Source of the DNA: Synechococcus sp. NB0720_010
GTDB lineage: Bacteria; Cyanobacteriota; Cyanobacteriia; PCC-6307; Cyanobiaceae
Direction of reading: 5' to 3'
Assembly: GCF_023078835.1 (NCBI RefSeq)
Contig: NZ_CP090898.1
Coordinates: forward strand, 496,001-560,000
DNA length: 64,000 bases
Shown here: one piece after another, positions 1-7,998 of the stretch
Layout of the letters: each line of letters starts with the position of its first letter
How positions within the stretch are numbered: position 1 is the stretch's first letter
Notes under the pieces: model-generated
What the model was told of the DNA's origin: nothing
Database searches by the model: none
The model's input: the letters and a program-made list of their open reading frames with translations, nothing else
Program-made: the position numbers and the translations under genes

Positions 1-444
1 CCCGCACACCCAGAAGGCCAGCCAGTCCCGGTGGTCCGGCAGCTGACGCTCCAGCAGGGCCTGCACCGCCGATCGACCACTGGTGGTCACGATGGCCTGG
101 GGCAGACCCGCTGCCGCCGCAGCGGCCATCAACCGCAGGACACCGGGCCTGAGCTGAATCTCACCCGCTGCGACCAGTTGGCTGTAGTGGGCTTGCTTGG
201 AGCGTTGCAGGGCATCCAGCCGTTCATCGCTTGGGCGACAGCCCTCCTGCTGCTCCAAAAACACAGCCATCCGCTCCCGGCCACCGGTGACCCGCAGCAA
301 CGGGAGATAGGTGGATGGGTCCCAGTGAAAGGGCAGTCGCGCCTCGGCCATGGCGCGGTTGAAGGCCAGGCGGTGGCCATCCAGCTCCGTCTCGGCGAGG
401 GTGCCATCCACGTCCCAAAGAAGAGCCTCGGGGGCCAGTCGCAC
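1..444 (-). CDS. HAD-superfamily phosphatase, CbbY-like (3' end off window)
   Basis: This is the N-terminal 148 codons of a HAD hydrolase running off the left edge. The translation carries the HAD motif I DVDGTLAE about 11 residues from the proposed start, followed by a helical cap region and the motif II segment IVTTSGRS near residue 125. This architecture matches CbbY/phosphoglycolate-phosphatase-like enzymes that hydrolyse small sugar phosphates; the substrate cannot be read from sequence. The frame is closed by a stop upstream. GTG at 444 is the best start, with TTG at 447 as an alternative, and neither has a clear Shine-Dalgarno. It is transcribed divergently from recJ across about 100 bp. 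Confidence 0.75.
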   Translation of the reverse strand, partial: MRLAPEALLWDVDGTLAETELDGHRLAFNRAMAEARLPFHWDPSTYLPLLRVTGGRERMAVFLEQQEGCRPSDERLDALQRSKQAHYSQLVAAGEIQLRPGVLRLMAAAAAAGLPQAIVTTSGRSAVQALLERQLPDHRDWLAFWVCG

Positions 445-545
445 CAAGGGGCTGCCGAATGCTGGGGTGAGGCTAAGGGAGCTGGACGCCAGGGCCTGGA
501 CAGAGCCTGCTCACGGCTCAGAATGCAAGCTGACGAATCGCAAGC

Positions 546-2486
546 GTGCTCCTCGAGTCTCCAGAGCAACGCTTGTTCGACCAGCGCCTACAGCAGAACT
601 GGCAGCTTCCCGCTGCGGTGGCCCTCGAGGAGCTCCCCGGCGACGTGCAGGCCCTGGGACTCTCAGAGCCCATCCTTGCCCTGCTCAGCCGACGCGGCTT
701 TGGCAGTGCTGCCGCGATCGAAGCACTGCTGAACCCCGCGGATGCCCCCGATCCCAAGCACCACTTCCCCGACTTAGGCCTGGCGGTCAAGCGCCTGAAG
801 CAGGCCTGCAAAACCAACGAACGCCTGGCGATCTGCGGCGACTACGACGCCGATGGCATGACCAGCACGGCGCTCCTGATCGGTGTCCTGCAGCAGTTAG
901 GGGCGCAACCGCAAGCGGCCATCCCCAGCCGCCAGTCCGATGGCTATGGGCTGAATGTCTCGATGGTGGAGGAGCTGGCCGCTGAGGGCATTCGACTGCT
1001 GGTCACCGTGGACAACGGGGTCTCCGCACGGGAAGCACTCGAGCGCGCCCAGGCGCTCGGCCTCGAGGTCATCGTCACCGACCACCACACCATTCCCGAG
1101 GAGCGGCCGCCCCTCAGCGCCCTACTGCACCCGCAGTGCACCCCGGAGGACTCCCCCTACCGGGGCTTGGCCGGGGTGGGCATGGCCTACGTCCTCGCCG
1201 GCGCCCTGGCCAAGGCCAACCGCTCAGCCAAGGCTCTGGCCATGGCCCTGGACCTCTTCTGCATCGGCACCATCGCCGACATGGCTCCGCTGCAGGGGGT
1301 CAATCGCCGCTGGTTGATGGACGGCTTGCCACGGCTCAAGGACAGTCCGCTGCCGGGGCTCCAGGCCCTGCAGCAGGTGGCCGGTCTCGACGATGTGCCG
1401 ATCGACGCCGGTGCCGTTGGCTTCCAACTCGCCCCCCGGATCAACGCCGTCGGACGGCTGGGGGATCCGCGCTTGGTGGTGGATCTGCTGACCACCGATG
1501 ACCCGGAGCAGGCCCTGGAACTGGCCCGGGAATGCGAGAGCTTGAACCGCCAACGCCGGGAGCTCTGTGATGCCATCGAGGCGGAGGCACGGGCCCTGGC
1601 TGAAGCGGATGGAGACCAGCGCAGTCCATTCCTACTGCTGGCCCAAAGCCATTGGCATCACGGCGTAATTGGCATCGTGGCGGCCCGTTTGGTCGAGCAC
1701 TACGGCGCCCCCGTCGCCCTGCTGGCCGCCGAGGGGGATGGCCGGATGCGGGCCTCGGTGCGGGCGCCCAAGGGCTTTGCCGTCGATGCCGCCCTCCAGG
1801 CCTGCGGTGATCTGCTGGAGCGGTTTGGTGGCCACCCCGCCGCCGGGGGCTTCACCGTCAAGGCCGAGCGGGTCACGGCCCTGCATGAACGGCTCAACGA
1901 CCTGGCGCAGGTCTGGCGCGAGCGGGAGGGCCTGCAGCTGGTCATGCCCGAGGCCCTGCTGAAGCTGGAGCAGATCAACCGGCCCCTCTGGCGAGAGCTG
2001 CAACGGCTGGAGCCCTTCGGCATTGGCAATCCCACCCCACTCTTCTGGAGCTGTGGCTGCACGATCAGCCAACAGCGGGAGCTGCGGGGTGGTCACCTTC
2101 AGCTCAGCCTGCGCCAGGGCGAAGCGCGGGTGCGGGCCATGGCCTGGCGCTGGGGAGCGGTTGGCCATCTGCTGCCGAAGCAGGTGGATGTGGCCTATCA
2201 CCTCAGGCTCAACCGTTGGAACGGCGAAGAGAGCCTTCAACTCGAGGTGGTGGGCATCCGCCCCAGCAGCGGAGAAGCGCTGGTGCTCCAACGCCAGGAG
2301 CGCAGTTACTGGGTGCGGCGGGAGGGCAACGTCGTGGTGATCCGCAACGCCGATGGGGAGGAACTCCGGGGCGAAGCCCAGCAGGGCCGGCTGGAAGCCC
2401 TTCAGATCGATCACCCGAAGGCGGAACACCCCTATGTGAAAGCCCTGGTTCAAGACGCAGCCAGGGCGATGGGACTGGCGGCCTAG
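546..2486 (+). CDS. recJ: Single-stranded-DNA-specific exonuclease RecJ
   Basis: RecJ is a 5'-3' single-strand exonuclease used in recombination and repair. The 646-residue protein has the DHH-phosphoesterase signature: GDYDADGMTST near residues 98-108, VTDHHT near 180 and GTIADMAPL near 240. A DHHA1 region follows (GHPAAGGF near 430) and then an OB-like C-terminal domain. Length fits cyanobacterial RecJ. The GTG at 546 is the furthest usable start because the frame has a TGA at about 531. It stands alone, convergent with psb30, whose terminator lies just past the recJ stop. Confidence 0.92.
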   Translation: MLLESPEQRLFDQRLQQNWQLPAAVALEELPGDVQALGLSEPILALLSRRGFGSAAAIEALLNPADAPDPKHHFPDLGLAVKRLKQACKTNERLAICGDYDADGMTSTALLIGVLQQLGAQPQAAIPSRQSDGYGLNVSMVEELAAEGIRLLVTVDNGVSAREALERAQALGLEVIVTDHHTIPEERPPLSALLHPQCTPEDSPYRGLAGVGMAYVLAGALAKANRSAKALAMALDLFCIGTIADMAPLQGVNRRWLMDGLPRLKDSPLPGLQALQQVAGLDDVPIDAGAVGFQLAPRINAVGRLGDPRLVVDLLTTDDPEQALELARECESLNRQRRELCDAIEAEARALAEADGDQRSPFLLLAQSHWHHGVIGIVAARLVEHYGAPVALLAAEGDGRMRASVRAPKGFAVDAALQACGDLLERFGGHPAAGGFTVKAERVTALHERLNDLAQVWREREGLQLVMPEALLKLEQINRPLWRELQRLEPFGIGNPTPLFWSCGCTISQQRELRGGHLQLSLRQGEARVRAMAWRWGAVGHLLPKQVDVAYHLRLNRWNGEESLQLEVVGIRPSSGEALVLQRQERSYWVRREGNVVVIRNADGEELRGEAQQGRLEALQIDHPKAEHPYVKALVQDAARAMGLAA

Positions 2487-2490
2487 AGAC

Positions 2491-2523
2491 AACAAAGCCC
2501 CCTGAAGAGAACCTCCAGGGGGC
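2491..2523 (-). terminator. Rho-independent terminator of psb30
   Basis: On the minus strand an 8-bp perfect stem (GCCCCCTG / CAGGGGGC, arms 2516-2523 and 2497-2504) is followed by a T-rich tract. It sits about 40 bp past the psb30 stop and just after the recJ stop on the other strand. There is no T-tract on the plus side, so it should act on psb30. Confidence 0.8.
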
Positions 2524-2562
2524 CAAGCGTGTCGATGAAGCGGAGGCCTAAGACCCTTCCAA

Positions 2563-2670
2563 TCAGAGGGCGCCGCGGCGGTAGAAGAGGATGAAGATCA
2601 CGGCCGGGCCGACCAGGGTGATCAGGAACAGGGCAGCGAAGTTGGCGATCAGGTGGAAGTCGATTCCCAT
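2563..2670 (-). CDS. psb30: Photosystem II small subunit Psb30 (Ycf12)
   Basis: This 35-residue protein begins [10 protein letters not shown], continues into one hydrophobic helix (residues about 11-29) containing LVGPAVIF, and ends FYRRGAL. That pattern, one transmembrane helix with GPAVIF and a basic RRGxL end, is the picocyanobacterial Psb30/Ycf12 signature. Psb30 is a peripheral single-helix subunit of photosystem II in the thylakoid membrane, close to cytochrome b559. The gene is monocistronic, with its own terminator downstream and a divergent regulatory region shared with the YkgJ-like gene. Confidence 0.85.
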   Translation of the reverse strand: MGIDFHLIANFAALFLITLVGPAVIFILFYRRGAL

Positions 2671-2750
2671 GGGAGAACGGCTCGGGAGCTGCACGTGTTT
2701 GCAGCAGCCTAAAAGCAGACGAGCCGACGCCGCCCCCGCAGGGATCGCTC

Positions 2751-2769
2751 CTGTGACGGGTTGTCACAG
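2751..2769. promoter_or_regulatory. Inverted repeat between psb30 and the YkgJ-like gene
   Basis: A perfect 7-bp inverted repeat, CTGTGAC / GTCACAG, has a 5-nt spacer and ends 17 nt before the ATG at 2787. It resembles a CRP-family half-site pair (TGTGA...TCACA), but the core spacing is 7 rather than 6, so the regulator is uncertain. It could also fold as a hairpin in the leader of the plus-strand gene. Confidence 0.4.
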
Positions 2770-2786
2770 CGCCTGGGGGATGAACC

Positions 2787-3167
2787 ATGGCTGAGACCCT
2801 TCAATGGCGCTGCATCAGCGGCTGCGGCTCCTGCTGCCGCCTGGACCCCGGGGAGCGCAATGAAGCCCTCGACGCGCTGAACGAGGAGCAGCAGCAGCTC
2901 TATCTCTCGATGGTCGGGCCCGACGGCTGGTGCATCCACTTCGACACCGGCTCCAGTACCTGCCGCATCTACGACGAACGGCCGGTCTTCTGCCGCGTCG
3001 AAAACCTGGCCCAGCTATTCGACGTGCCCTCCGAGGAGGCCAACGACTTCGCCATCGCCTGTTGCCGGCAGCAGATCCGCTGCGAACACGGCGGTCGTGG
3101 CATCGTGATGAAGCGTTTCGAGCAGGCGATCCGCCAGCCCGCTGAAGACAACGATCGCCAGCCCTAA
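2787..3167 (+). CDS. YkgJ-family cysteine-cluster protein
   Basis: This 126-residue protein begins with a CxxxCxxCC cluster (C9, C13, C16, C17) followed by GWCIHF, STCRIY, VFCRVE and ACC. This is the arrangement of the YkgJ (zinc/iron-chelating CxxCxxCC) family. Family members are thought to bind a metal ion, but the cellular role is not established. The stop codon overlaps the start of the next gene by one base, so it is probably co-translated with the GDT1 transporter genes, hinting at a metal-related role. Confidence 0.8.
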   Translation: MAETLQWRCISGCGSCCRLDPGERNEALDALNEEQQQLYLSMVGPDGWCIHFDTGSSTCRIYDERPVFCRVENLAQLFDVPSEEANDFAIACCRQQIRCEHGGRGIVMKRFEQAIRQPAEDNDRQP

Positions 3168-3541
3168 TGCCTGAGTCCGCCCCGAGCAGCGACACGCCTC
3201 AACCGGAATCCACGCAACCGCAATCCAAAAAAGAGGAGAAGGCCGCCAGCTTTGGCGCGGTCTTCCTGACGACCTTCACCACCGTCTTCCTCGCCGAGTT
3301 GGGCGACAAGACCCAACTGGCTGCGCTGTTGCTCTCGGCGGAATCAGGCCGTCCGGTCTTGGTCTTTATTGGCGCCTCCCTAGCCCTGATCAGCTCCAGC
3401 CTGGTGGGGGTCGTCCTCGGGCGCTGGCTCTCGCGGGTCCTGCCCCCCGGTCAACTCGAACGCCTGGCCGGGATCTTGATGATCGCCCTCGGTCTTTGGC
3501 TCGGCCGGCAGGCCGCCGTCAGCATGTTTCCCCTGGCCTGA
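3167..3541 (+). CDS. GDT1/TMEM165-family half transporter, first copy
   Basis: The 124-residue protein has a hydrophilic N-tail of about 28 residues and then three membrane segments. The family signature ELGDKTQ is at residues 44-50. GDT1 (UPF0016) proteins are Mn2+/Ca2+ transporters; the cyanobacterial Mnx/PAM71-type protein exports Mn2+ and normally carries two such motifs in one chain. Here each half is a separate gene, so a heterodimer with the next gene product is expected. The ATG overlaps the previous stop. Confidence 0.85.
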   Translation: MPESAPSSDTPQPESTQPQSKKEEKAASFGAVFLTTFTTVFLAELGDKTQLAALLLSAESGRPVLVFIGASLALISSSLVGVVLGRWLSRVLPPGQLERLAGILMIALGLWLGRQAAVSMFPLA

Positions 3542-3546
3542 TTGCC

Positions 3547-3858
3547 ATGCAGCTCCCTCTCCTGGCCTCAACCTTCCTGACGGTCTTCCTGGCCGAGTTG
3601 GGCGACAAGACCCAACTGGCGATCGTCACCATCAGCGGCACCTCGAGCCGCAGCGGCGCCGTCTTTGCCGGCAGTGCCAGCGCTCTGGTTCTCGCCAGCC
3701 TGCTTGGGGCAGGCGCCGGGGGGTCCCTCTCCGCCGTCATCCCGACCGATGCCCTGCAGCTGGCCGCCTCAGTGGGTTTTCTCGTGATCGGCGGCCGTCT
3801 GCTCTTAAAAGCTGGCCAGGACGATGAACCCGAGGAAATCGCCCAGGACGCTGAGTAG
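3547..3858 (+). CDS. GDT1/TMEM165-family half transporter, second copy
   Basis: The 103-residue protein carries ELGDKTQ at residues 17-23 in the first of three hydrophobic segments and ends in an acidic tail. It is the partner half of the preceding gene, five bases away. The ATG at 3547 is chosen because the family motif then sits near the N-terminus, as in homologous halves; a longer in-frame extension starting at 3496 lies inside the upstream gene. The motif-encoding DNA is identical to that of the first copy over 29 bp, supporting a duplication origin. Confidence 0.83.
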   Translation: MQLPLLASTFLTVFLAELGDKTQLAIVTISGTSSRSGAVFAGSASALVLASLLGAGAGGSLSAVIPTDALQLAASVGFLVIGGRLLLKAGQDDEPEEIAQDAE

Positions 3859-3976
3859 GATGGTGAGGCCTCAGTAGCACTCGAAGGCGTTGGCCGTCTT
3901 CAAGTGATGCCTGGGGCACGCAGAACCACCACCTCATTTGGGCTTGTCCGCTCCGCAGAAGCCCACCCCAACAGCC

Positions 3977-6259
3977 ATGAAGTTCACGGTCGCGGACCTC
4001 ATCGAGCAGCTCCCGCAGCAGGAGCCCCTCAGCCTCAGCAAGCTTGAGAAAGGCCTGGGCCTGAGCACCAAGGCCGACAAGGAACAGCTGCGCATCGCCC
4101 TCACCGCCCTCGCCCGCGCTGGGGTGCTCGAGGAAGCCGACGAGGGCATCAGTCGCGTCGAGGACGAGGGCCTGATCGAAGCCCGGCTTCGCTGCAGCAG
4201 CAAAGGGTTCTGCTTCGCCCTGCGCGAGGACGGCGGAGAAGACATCTACATCCGCGACAACCAGCTCAACCACGCCTGGAACGGTGACCGGGTCCTGGTT
4301 CGGGTCACCCGTGAGGGCGGGCGTCGGCGCTCACCGGAGGGTGGGGTGCAATGCATCCTGCAGCGCAACACCACCAGCCTCCTGGCCCAGGTGGAGCAAC
4401 AAAACGACCTCCTGGTGGCGGTCCCCCTGGACGACCGTCTGTTGACGGCCATCAACCTGCCGGCCGGAGATAGCGAGCACCTCAAACCCGCCACCGAAGC
4501 CGTGGTGGAGGTCAAGGTCGATCGCTACCCCGTCGGGCAACTCGCCCCCGAGGGCCACGTCGCCCGCAGCCTTGCGGTCAATGCCGGACCGGAGGCTGAT
4601 CTGGATCTGCTGCTGACCAAACACGGTCTGCGGGAGCTGCCGGCCGCACCGAAGAGCACGGCCAAGGCCCTCGACCTCAAATCCCGGGATGACCTGAGCG
4701 CTCTACCCACCCTTGTGCTGCAGCTCTGGGGCAGTGCTGAAGCGCCACTCCTGCCAGCGGTCTCCCTGGAATCCCTGGAGAACGGCCAGCGGCTCTGGGT
4801 GCACGCCCCTGCCATTGCTGAACGGGTGGGTTTTGGCAGCGCCCTGGACCTCTTCCTGCGAGAGCGGAGTGAAGCGCTCTGCGTCGGTGAAAGCTGGCTG
4901 CCTTACCTGCCCAGCGCCACCACCAAAGCAGCGGCCTTCAAAACCGGAACACCCGCTGCGGCCCTCTCGGTGGCCCTCGATCTCAACGCCGAAGGGCAGC
5001 TGGAGCACTTCCGCTTCTGCCGCAGCACCATCTCGGCCGACGGGCTGGTTGACACCAAAGCCCTGCAGGCCCTGGCCGATCGCAAACCGAAGGCGCGCAC
5101 GACTCCTGCCGCCCTGAAGGGGCTCAAGGATCAACTGCCCCTGCTGGAGCAGCTGATCGCCCTGGCCCAGACCCTCCGGCAGAACCGCCTGAGCCAGGGC
5201 TCGATTGATCTGGACCTGGGCATCCCCAACCTGGAGGGGCTCGCGGAGCTAGCGATTCCCGAGCCGGATGAGCGCCGCCAGGGCTGGATGGTTCAGCTGG
5301 ATCCAGCCCTCTCCACCGCCGGTTTGCTGCGGGAGATGGTCCTCCAGGCTCACCGGGCCTTGGGACGCCACATGGCCGCTCTGGAGCTCCCGGCGATCTA
5401 TGCCCTCAATGGTGCGCCCGATGCCGAGGCCCTCAACGACGTGGCCAAAGCCGCTCTGGCCCTCGAGATCCCCCTGGAACTCTCCGCCGATGGCAACGCC
5501 AGCGCCCAGGAGCTGGCCGTGGCCTTCGCCGCCAGTGACCGCGCCCGGGTGCTGCAACAGCAACTGCGGGACCCCCTGAAACCCGTCAGCCTCAGTGCAG
5601 AGCCCGGCAGCAACACCCTGGCCGCAGAGGACAAGGCCTACGCCCCTTGGTGCTGTGCGGCCCTGCACTACGCCGACCTCTGGAACCAGCACCTGTTGGT
5701 GCTGTTGATGAGTGAGGGGAAAGATCGTCCCTCCGTGCGGCACAAAACCCGCGTCGACATCACCTCCGATGAAAGCCATGGGGTGATCGACTGGCCCCTG
5801 CTCACCGCCAGCCAGCTCTCCCCCGTCGAGGAGGCCCTCACAGGAGCACTGCTGCATCGCTTGAACGAGCGCGGCCGCTTTGTGAGCGAACTCCAGGGCG
5901 ACGCCCTGGCCATGGCCCAGGCCCGTCAAGCCGAACCGCTTGTGGGCCAAACCCTGACCGGAACCATCAGCGGCGTACAGAGCTATGGCTTCTTCGTTGA
6001 AGTCCCTCCGTCGCACGTCGAGGGCCTGGTGCACGTCAGCTCCCTGAAGGACGACTGGTACGAGTACCGCTCCCGTCAGAACAAGCTGGTGGGTCGCAAG
6101 AACCGCCGCGCCTACATGCTGGGCGACCAGGTGGAAGTCACCATCCAAAAGGTCGATGTCCTGCGGCATCAGATCGATCTGGCCGTGGTCCTGCCCGAGG
6201 GTTACGAGGAGTTCAGCCCCGACGACTCCAGCGACACTGACGCGGACGGCGAGGACTGA
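3977..6259 (+). CDS. RNB (RNase II/R)-family protein with degenerate active site
   Basis: This 760-residue protein has RNase II/R architecture. It has an N-terminal winged-helix-like segment (about 1-70), cold-shock-type region (about 75-220), RNB-like domain (about 235-600) and C-terminal S1 domain (about 655-740, starting GQTLTGTISG). The RNB region aligns by eye with RNase II around RDDLSAL and GSALDLFLRER. The catalytic aspartate stretch (TID...DxDDA) is replaced by LQLWGSAEAPLLPAV, and the TSPIRRY motif is replaced by YADLWNQ. It is therefore probably RNA-binding but not an exonuclease, perhaps related to Zam-type proteins. ATG 3977 was preferred over an upstream in-frame GTG at 3938. 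Confidence 0.8.
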   Translation: MKFTVADLIEQLPQQEPLSLSKLEKGLGLSTKADKEQLRIALTALARAGVLEEADEGISRVEDEGLIEARLRCSSKGFCFALREDGGEDIYIRDNQLNHAWNGDRVLVRVTREGGRRRSPEGGVQCILQRNTTSLLAQVEQQNDLLVAVPLDDRLLTAINLPAGDSEHLKPATEAVVEVKVDRYPVGQLAPEGHVARSLAVNAGPEADLDLLLTKHGLRELPAAPKSTAKALDLKSRDDLSALPTLVLQLWGSAEAPLLPAVSLESLENGQRLWVHAPAIAERVGFGSALDLFLRERSEALCVGESWLPYLPSATTKAAAFKTGTPAAALSVALDLNAEGQLEHFRFCRSTISADGLVDTKALQALADRKPKARTTPAALKGLKDQLPLLEQLIALAQTLRQNRLSQGSIDLDLGIPNLEGLAELAIPEPDERRQGWMVQLDPALSTAGLLREMVLQAHRALGRHMAALELPAIYALNGAPDAEALNDVAKAALALEIPLELSADGNASAQELAVAFAASDRARVLQQQLRDPLKPVSLSAEPGSNTLAAEDKAYAPWCCAALHYADLWNQHLLVLLMSEGKDRPSVRHKTRVDITSDESHGVIDWPLLTASQLSPVEEALTGALLHRLNERGRFVSELQGDALAMAQARQAEPLVGQTLTGTISGVQSYGFFVEVPPSHVEGLVHVSSLKDDWYEYRSRQNKLVGRKNRRAYMLGDQVEVTIQKVDVLRHQIDLAVVLPEGYEEFSPDDSSDTDADGED

Positions 6260-6262
6260 GCG

Positions 6263-6901
6263 TTGAGCGACAGCAGCGCCCAGGCAGCGCCGCTGCCCAT
6301 CGTTCTGGCCGTCTCCGGAGCCAGTGCTCAACCCCTGGCCGAGCGGGCCCTCCAGCTGTTGCTTCTAGCCGGGGAATCCGTCGATCTGATTGTCAGCCGC
6401 GGAGCGATCGGCGTCTGGCAAGCCGAACTCGGTGTGCGTGTCCCCAGCGAGCCATCCGCCCAGGAAGCCTTCTGGCGCGAACGCCTTGGCTGCAGCAGCG
6501 GGGAGCTGCGTTGCCACCGCTGGAATGATCAATCCGTGGCCATCGCCAGTGGCAGCCACCGCACCCGCGGGATGGTGATCCTTCCCTGCTCCATGGGTAC
6601 CGTCGGGCGAATCGCCTCAGGGGTCGCCACCGATCTGATGGAGCGCTGCGCGGATGTCCATCTCAAGGAAGGCCGGCCGCTAGTGATCTGTCCGCGGGAA
6701 ACCCCCTGGAACCTGATCCACCTGCGCAACCTCACCACGTTGGCGGAGGCGGGAGCGCGGATCGCCCCCCCCGCCCCCGCCTGGTATCACCAGCCGACAT
6801 CCCTGGAGGAGATGGTGGACTTTTTGGTGATCCGCGTGTTCGATTGCCTCGGTTATGAGCTCGGTCAGCTGCAGCGCTGGACCGGTCCGATCCAGCCCTG
6901 A
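6263..6901 (+). CDS. ubiX: Flavin prenyltransferase UbiX
   Basis: UbiX attaches a dimethylallyl group to FMN to make prenylated FMN, the cofactor of UbiD-type decarboxylases. The 212-residue protein has the N-terminal flavoprotein fold ([17 protein letters not shown]), the active-site stretch [13 protein letters not shown] near 110-122 and [14 protein letters not shown] near 146-159. All of these are typical of the UbiX/Pad1 family. The TTG start at 6263 lies 3 nt after the RNB gene stop, indicating an operon. Confidence 0.88.
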   Translation: MSDSSAQAAPLPIVLAVSGASAQPLAERALQLLLLAGESVDLIVSRGAIGVWQAELGVRVPSEPSAQEAFWRERLGCSSGELRCHRWNDQSVAIASGSHRTRGMVILPCSMGTVGRIASGVATDLMERCADVHLKEGRPLVICPRETPWNLIHLRNLTTLAEAGARIAPPAPAWYHQPTSLEEMVDFLVIRVFDCLGYELGQLQRWTGPIQP

Positions 6902-6918
6902 GGCACTCCATCGCCCCT

Positions 6919-7443
6919 GTGTTGAAACGCATCCTGCTGCTGCCGCTGCTCTCGCCACTGCTGGCGACCCTGGTCGTGGGAGCGGTGAACCCCAAGCCAG
7001 CGGTGGCCGTGCGCGTCCTCACCTGGACCTCACCCGCCCTGCCCCTGGGCCTCTGGATCGCCGGGGCATCCAGCCTGGGGGCTGGCCTCAGCGCGGCCGG
7101 GGCAGCCTTGGCTCTGCAGGGCGGAGGACCGCAAATCCTGCCCCGCCGCTCCGTTCGCCGCCGCCCTGAGCCCGAGTCCTGGGCGGGATTCAGCCCGCCA
7201 GCTGAAGAGCGCCCGCGGCGAGCAGCGCCCGAGCGGGAGGACTGGGGGGCCGAAACTGAGCCAGAACGTCCGCAAACCGCCTGGGCTGGCCCCAGCCGCG
7301 GGGCCGCCGATCCCGCCCCAACGGTGTCCGTTCCCTTTCGCGTCATCCGGCGCGGCCAAAGCAGCGCCAGCGCGACACCCCCACCTGCGGCAAGCAGCCC
7401 CGATCCTGACGATTGGGGAAGCAGCAGCTCAGAGGAGTGGTGA
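6919..7443 (+). CDS. Conserved cyanobacterial membrane protein of unknown function
   Basis: This 174-residue protein is not recognised as a named family. It has a basic start (MLKR) and two hydrophobic helices, about residues 4-30 and 40-67. A long proline-, arginine- and acid-rich tail follows, with repeated DW/SW motifs (EPESWAGF, EREDWGAE, DPDDWGSSSS). GTG at 6919 is used. It follows ubiX by 17 nt and is probably co-transcribed. The repeated tryptophan-containing acidic motifs suggest a protein-binding tail. Confidence 0.6.
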   Translation: MLKRILLLPLLSPLLATLVVGAVNPKPAVAVRVLTWTSPALPLGLWIAGASSLGAGLSAAGAALALQGGGPQILPRRSVRRRPEPESWAGFSPPAEERPRRAAPEREDWGAETEPERPQTAWAGPSRGAADPAPTVSVPFRVIRRGQSSASATPPPAASSPDPDDWGSSSSEEW

Positions 7444-7488
7444 GCACTCCCTAAAGTTCAGCCAACGTCTGGATTGAGGCCTGCGCCG

Positions 7489-7920
7489 GTGACCGATTCC
7501 GCCCAACCCGCAGCAAGCGCCGCAGACGCCAAGCCAGCCAAGGCGGCGAAACCTCCGGCCCCGGAAGACAAGCCCTTCGCGGAGTTTGTCCCGAATCTGT
7601 TGATTCCGGCTCTGGCCAAGGAAATCGAGGCCTACGGCGGCCCCAGCGACTGCAACCTGAGCTTTGAGCAGGGGCCCATGCCCGTGGTCGGCAGCAGCTG
7701 TTGGCAGGTGAAGGGCAGCCTCCCCAATGGGCGGCGCTTCTGGCTCTGCTTCACCAGCGACTCCATCAGCTCGGCCAAAACCATCGCCCTGGCTGAAGCC
7801 GGCAGCGAACCGAGCCTGCTGGAGTCATTTTTGATTGACGAGAAAAAAATGACCCAGGCGCTGCTGGTCTCACGGCTGGTGCAGCGTCTGAATGGTCAGA
7901 AATGGCTCGGGGCCAACTAA
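7489..7920 (+). CDS. DUF2996-family protein
   Basis: The protein is about 143 residues, with a low-complexity Ala/Lys/Pro N-terminus and then a folded domain starting at PFAEFVPNLLIPALAKEI. It contains GSSCWQVKG, RRFWLCFTSDSISS and a C-terminal helix ending LVQRLNGQKWL. This matches my memory of the cyanobacterial DUF2996 family, whose function is not established. GTG at 7489 is preferred; TTG at 7474 would add five residues. It lies immediately upstream of acsF on the same strand. Confidence 0.6.
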   Translation: MTDSAQPAASAADAKPAKAAKPPAPEDKPFAEFVPNLLIPALAKEIEAYGGPSDCNLSFEQGPMPVVGSSCWQVKGSLPNGRRFWLCFTSDSISSAKTIALAEAGSEPSLLESFLIDEKKMTQALLVSRLVQRLNGQKWLGAN

Positions 7921-7998
7921 ACCTGCGAGTGATGAAGCCCTTCAACGGGCTGGCACCAAAGCCGCCTACGATGGGTTTTGCTCCGTTCAAGCCGCCCG

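Noticed and set aside
31-732. Plus-strand frames overlapping the HAD phosphatase and recJ start
   Set aside because: The HAD motif DVDGTLAE and normal codon pattern lie on the minus strand, and recJ explains the rest.
3939-3970. GGGCTT/AAGCCC pairing upstream of the RNB gene as a terminator
   Set aside because: The stem is short with a long loop and no T-tract follows.
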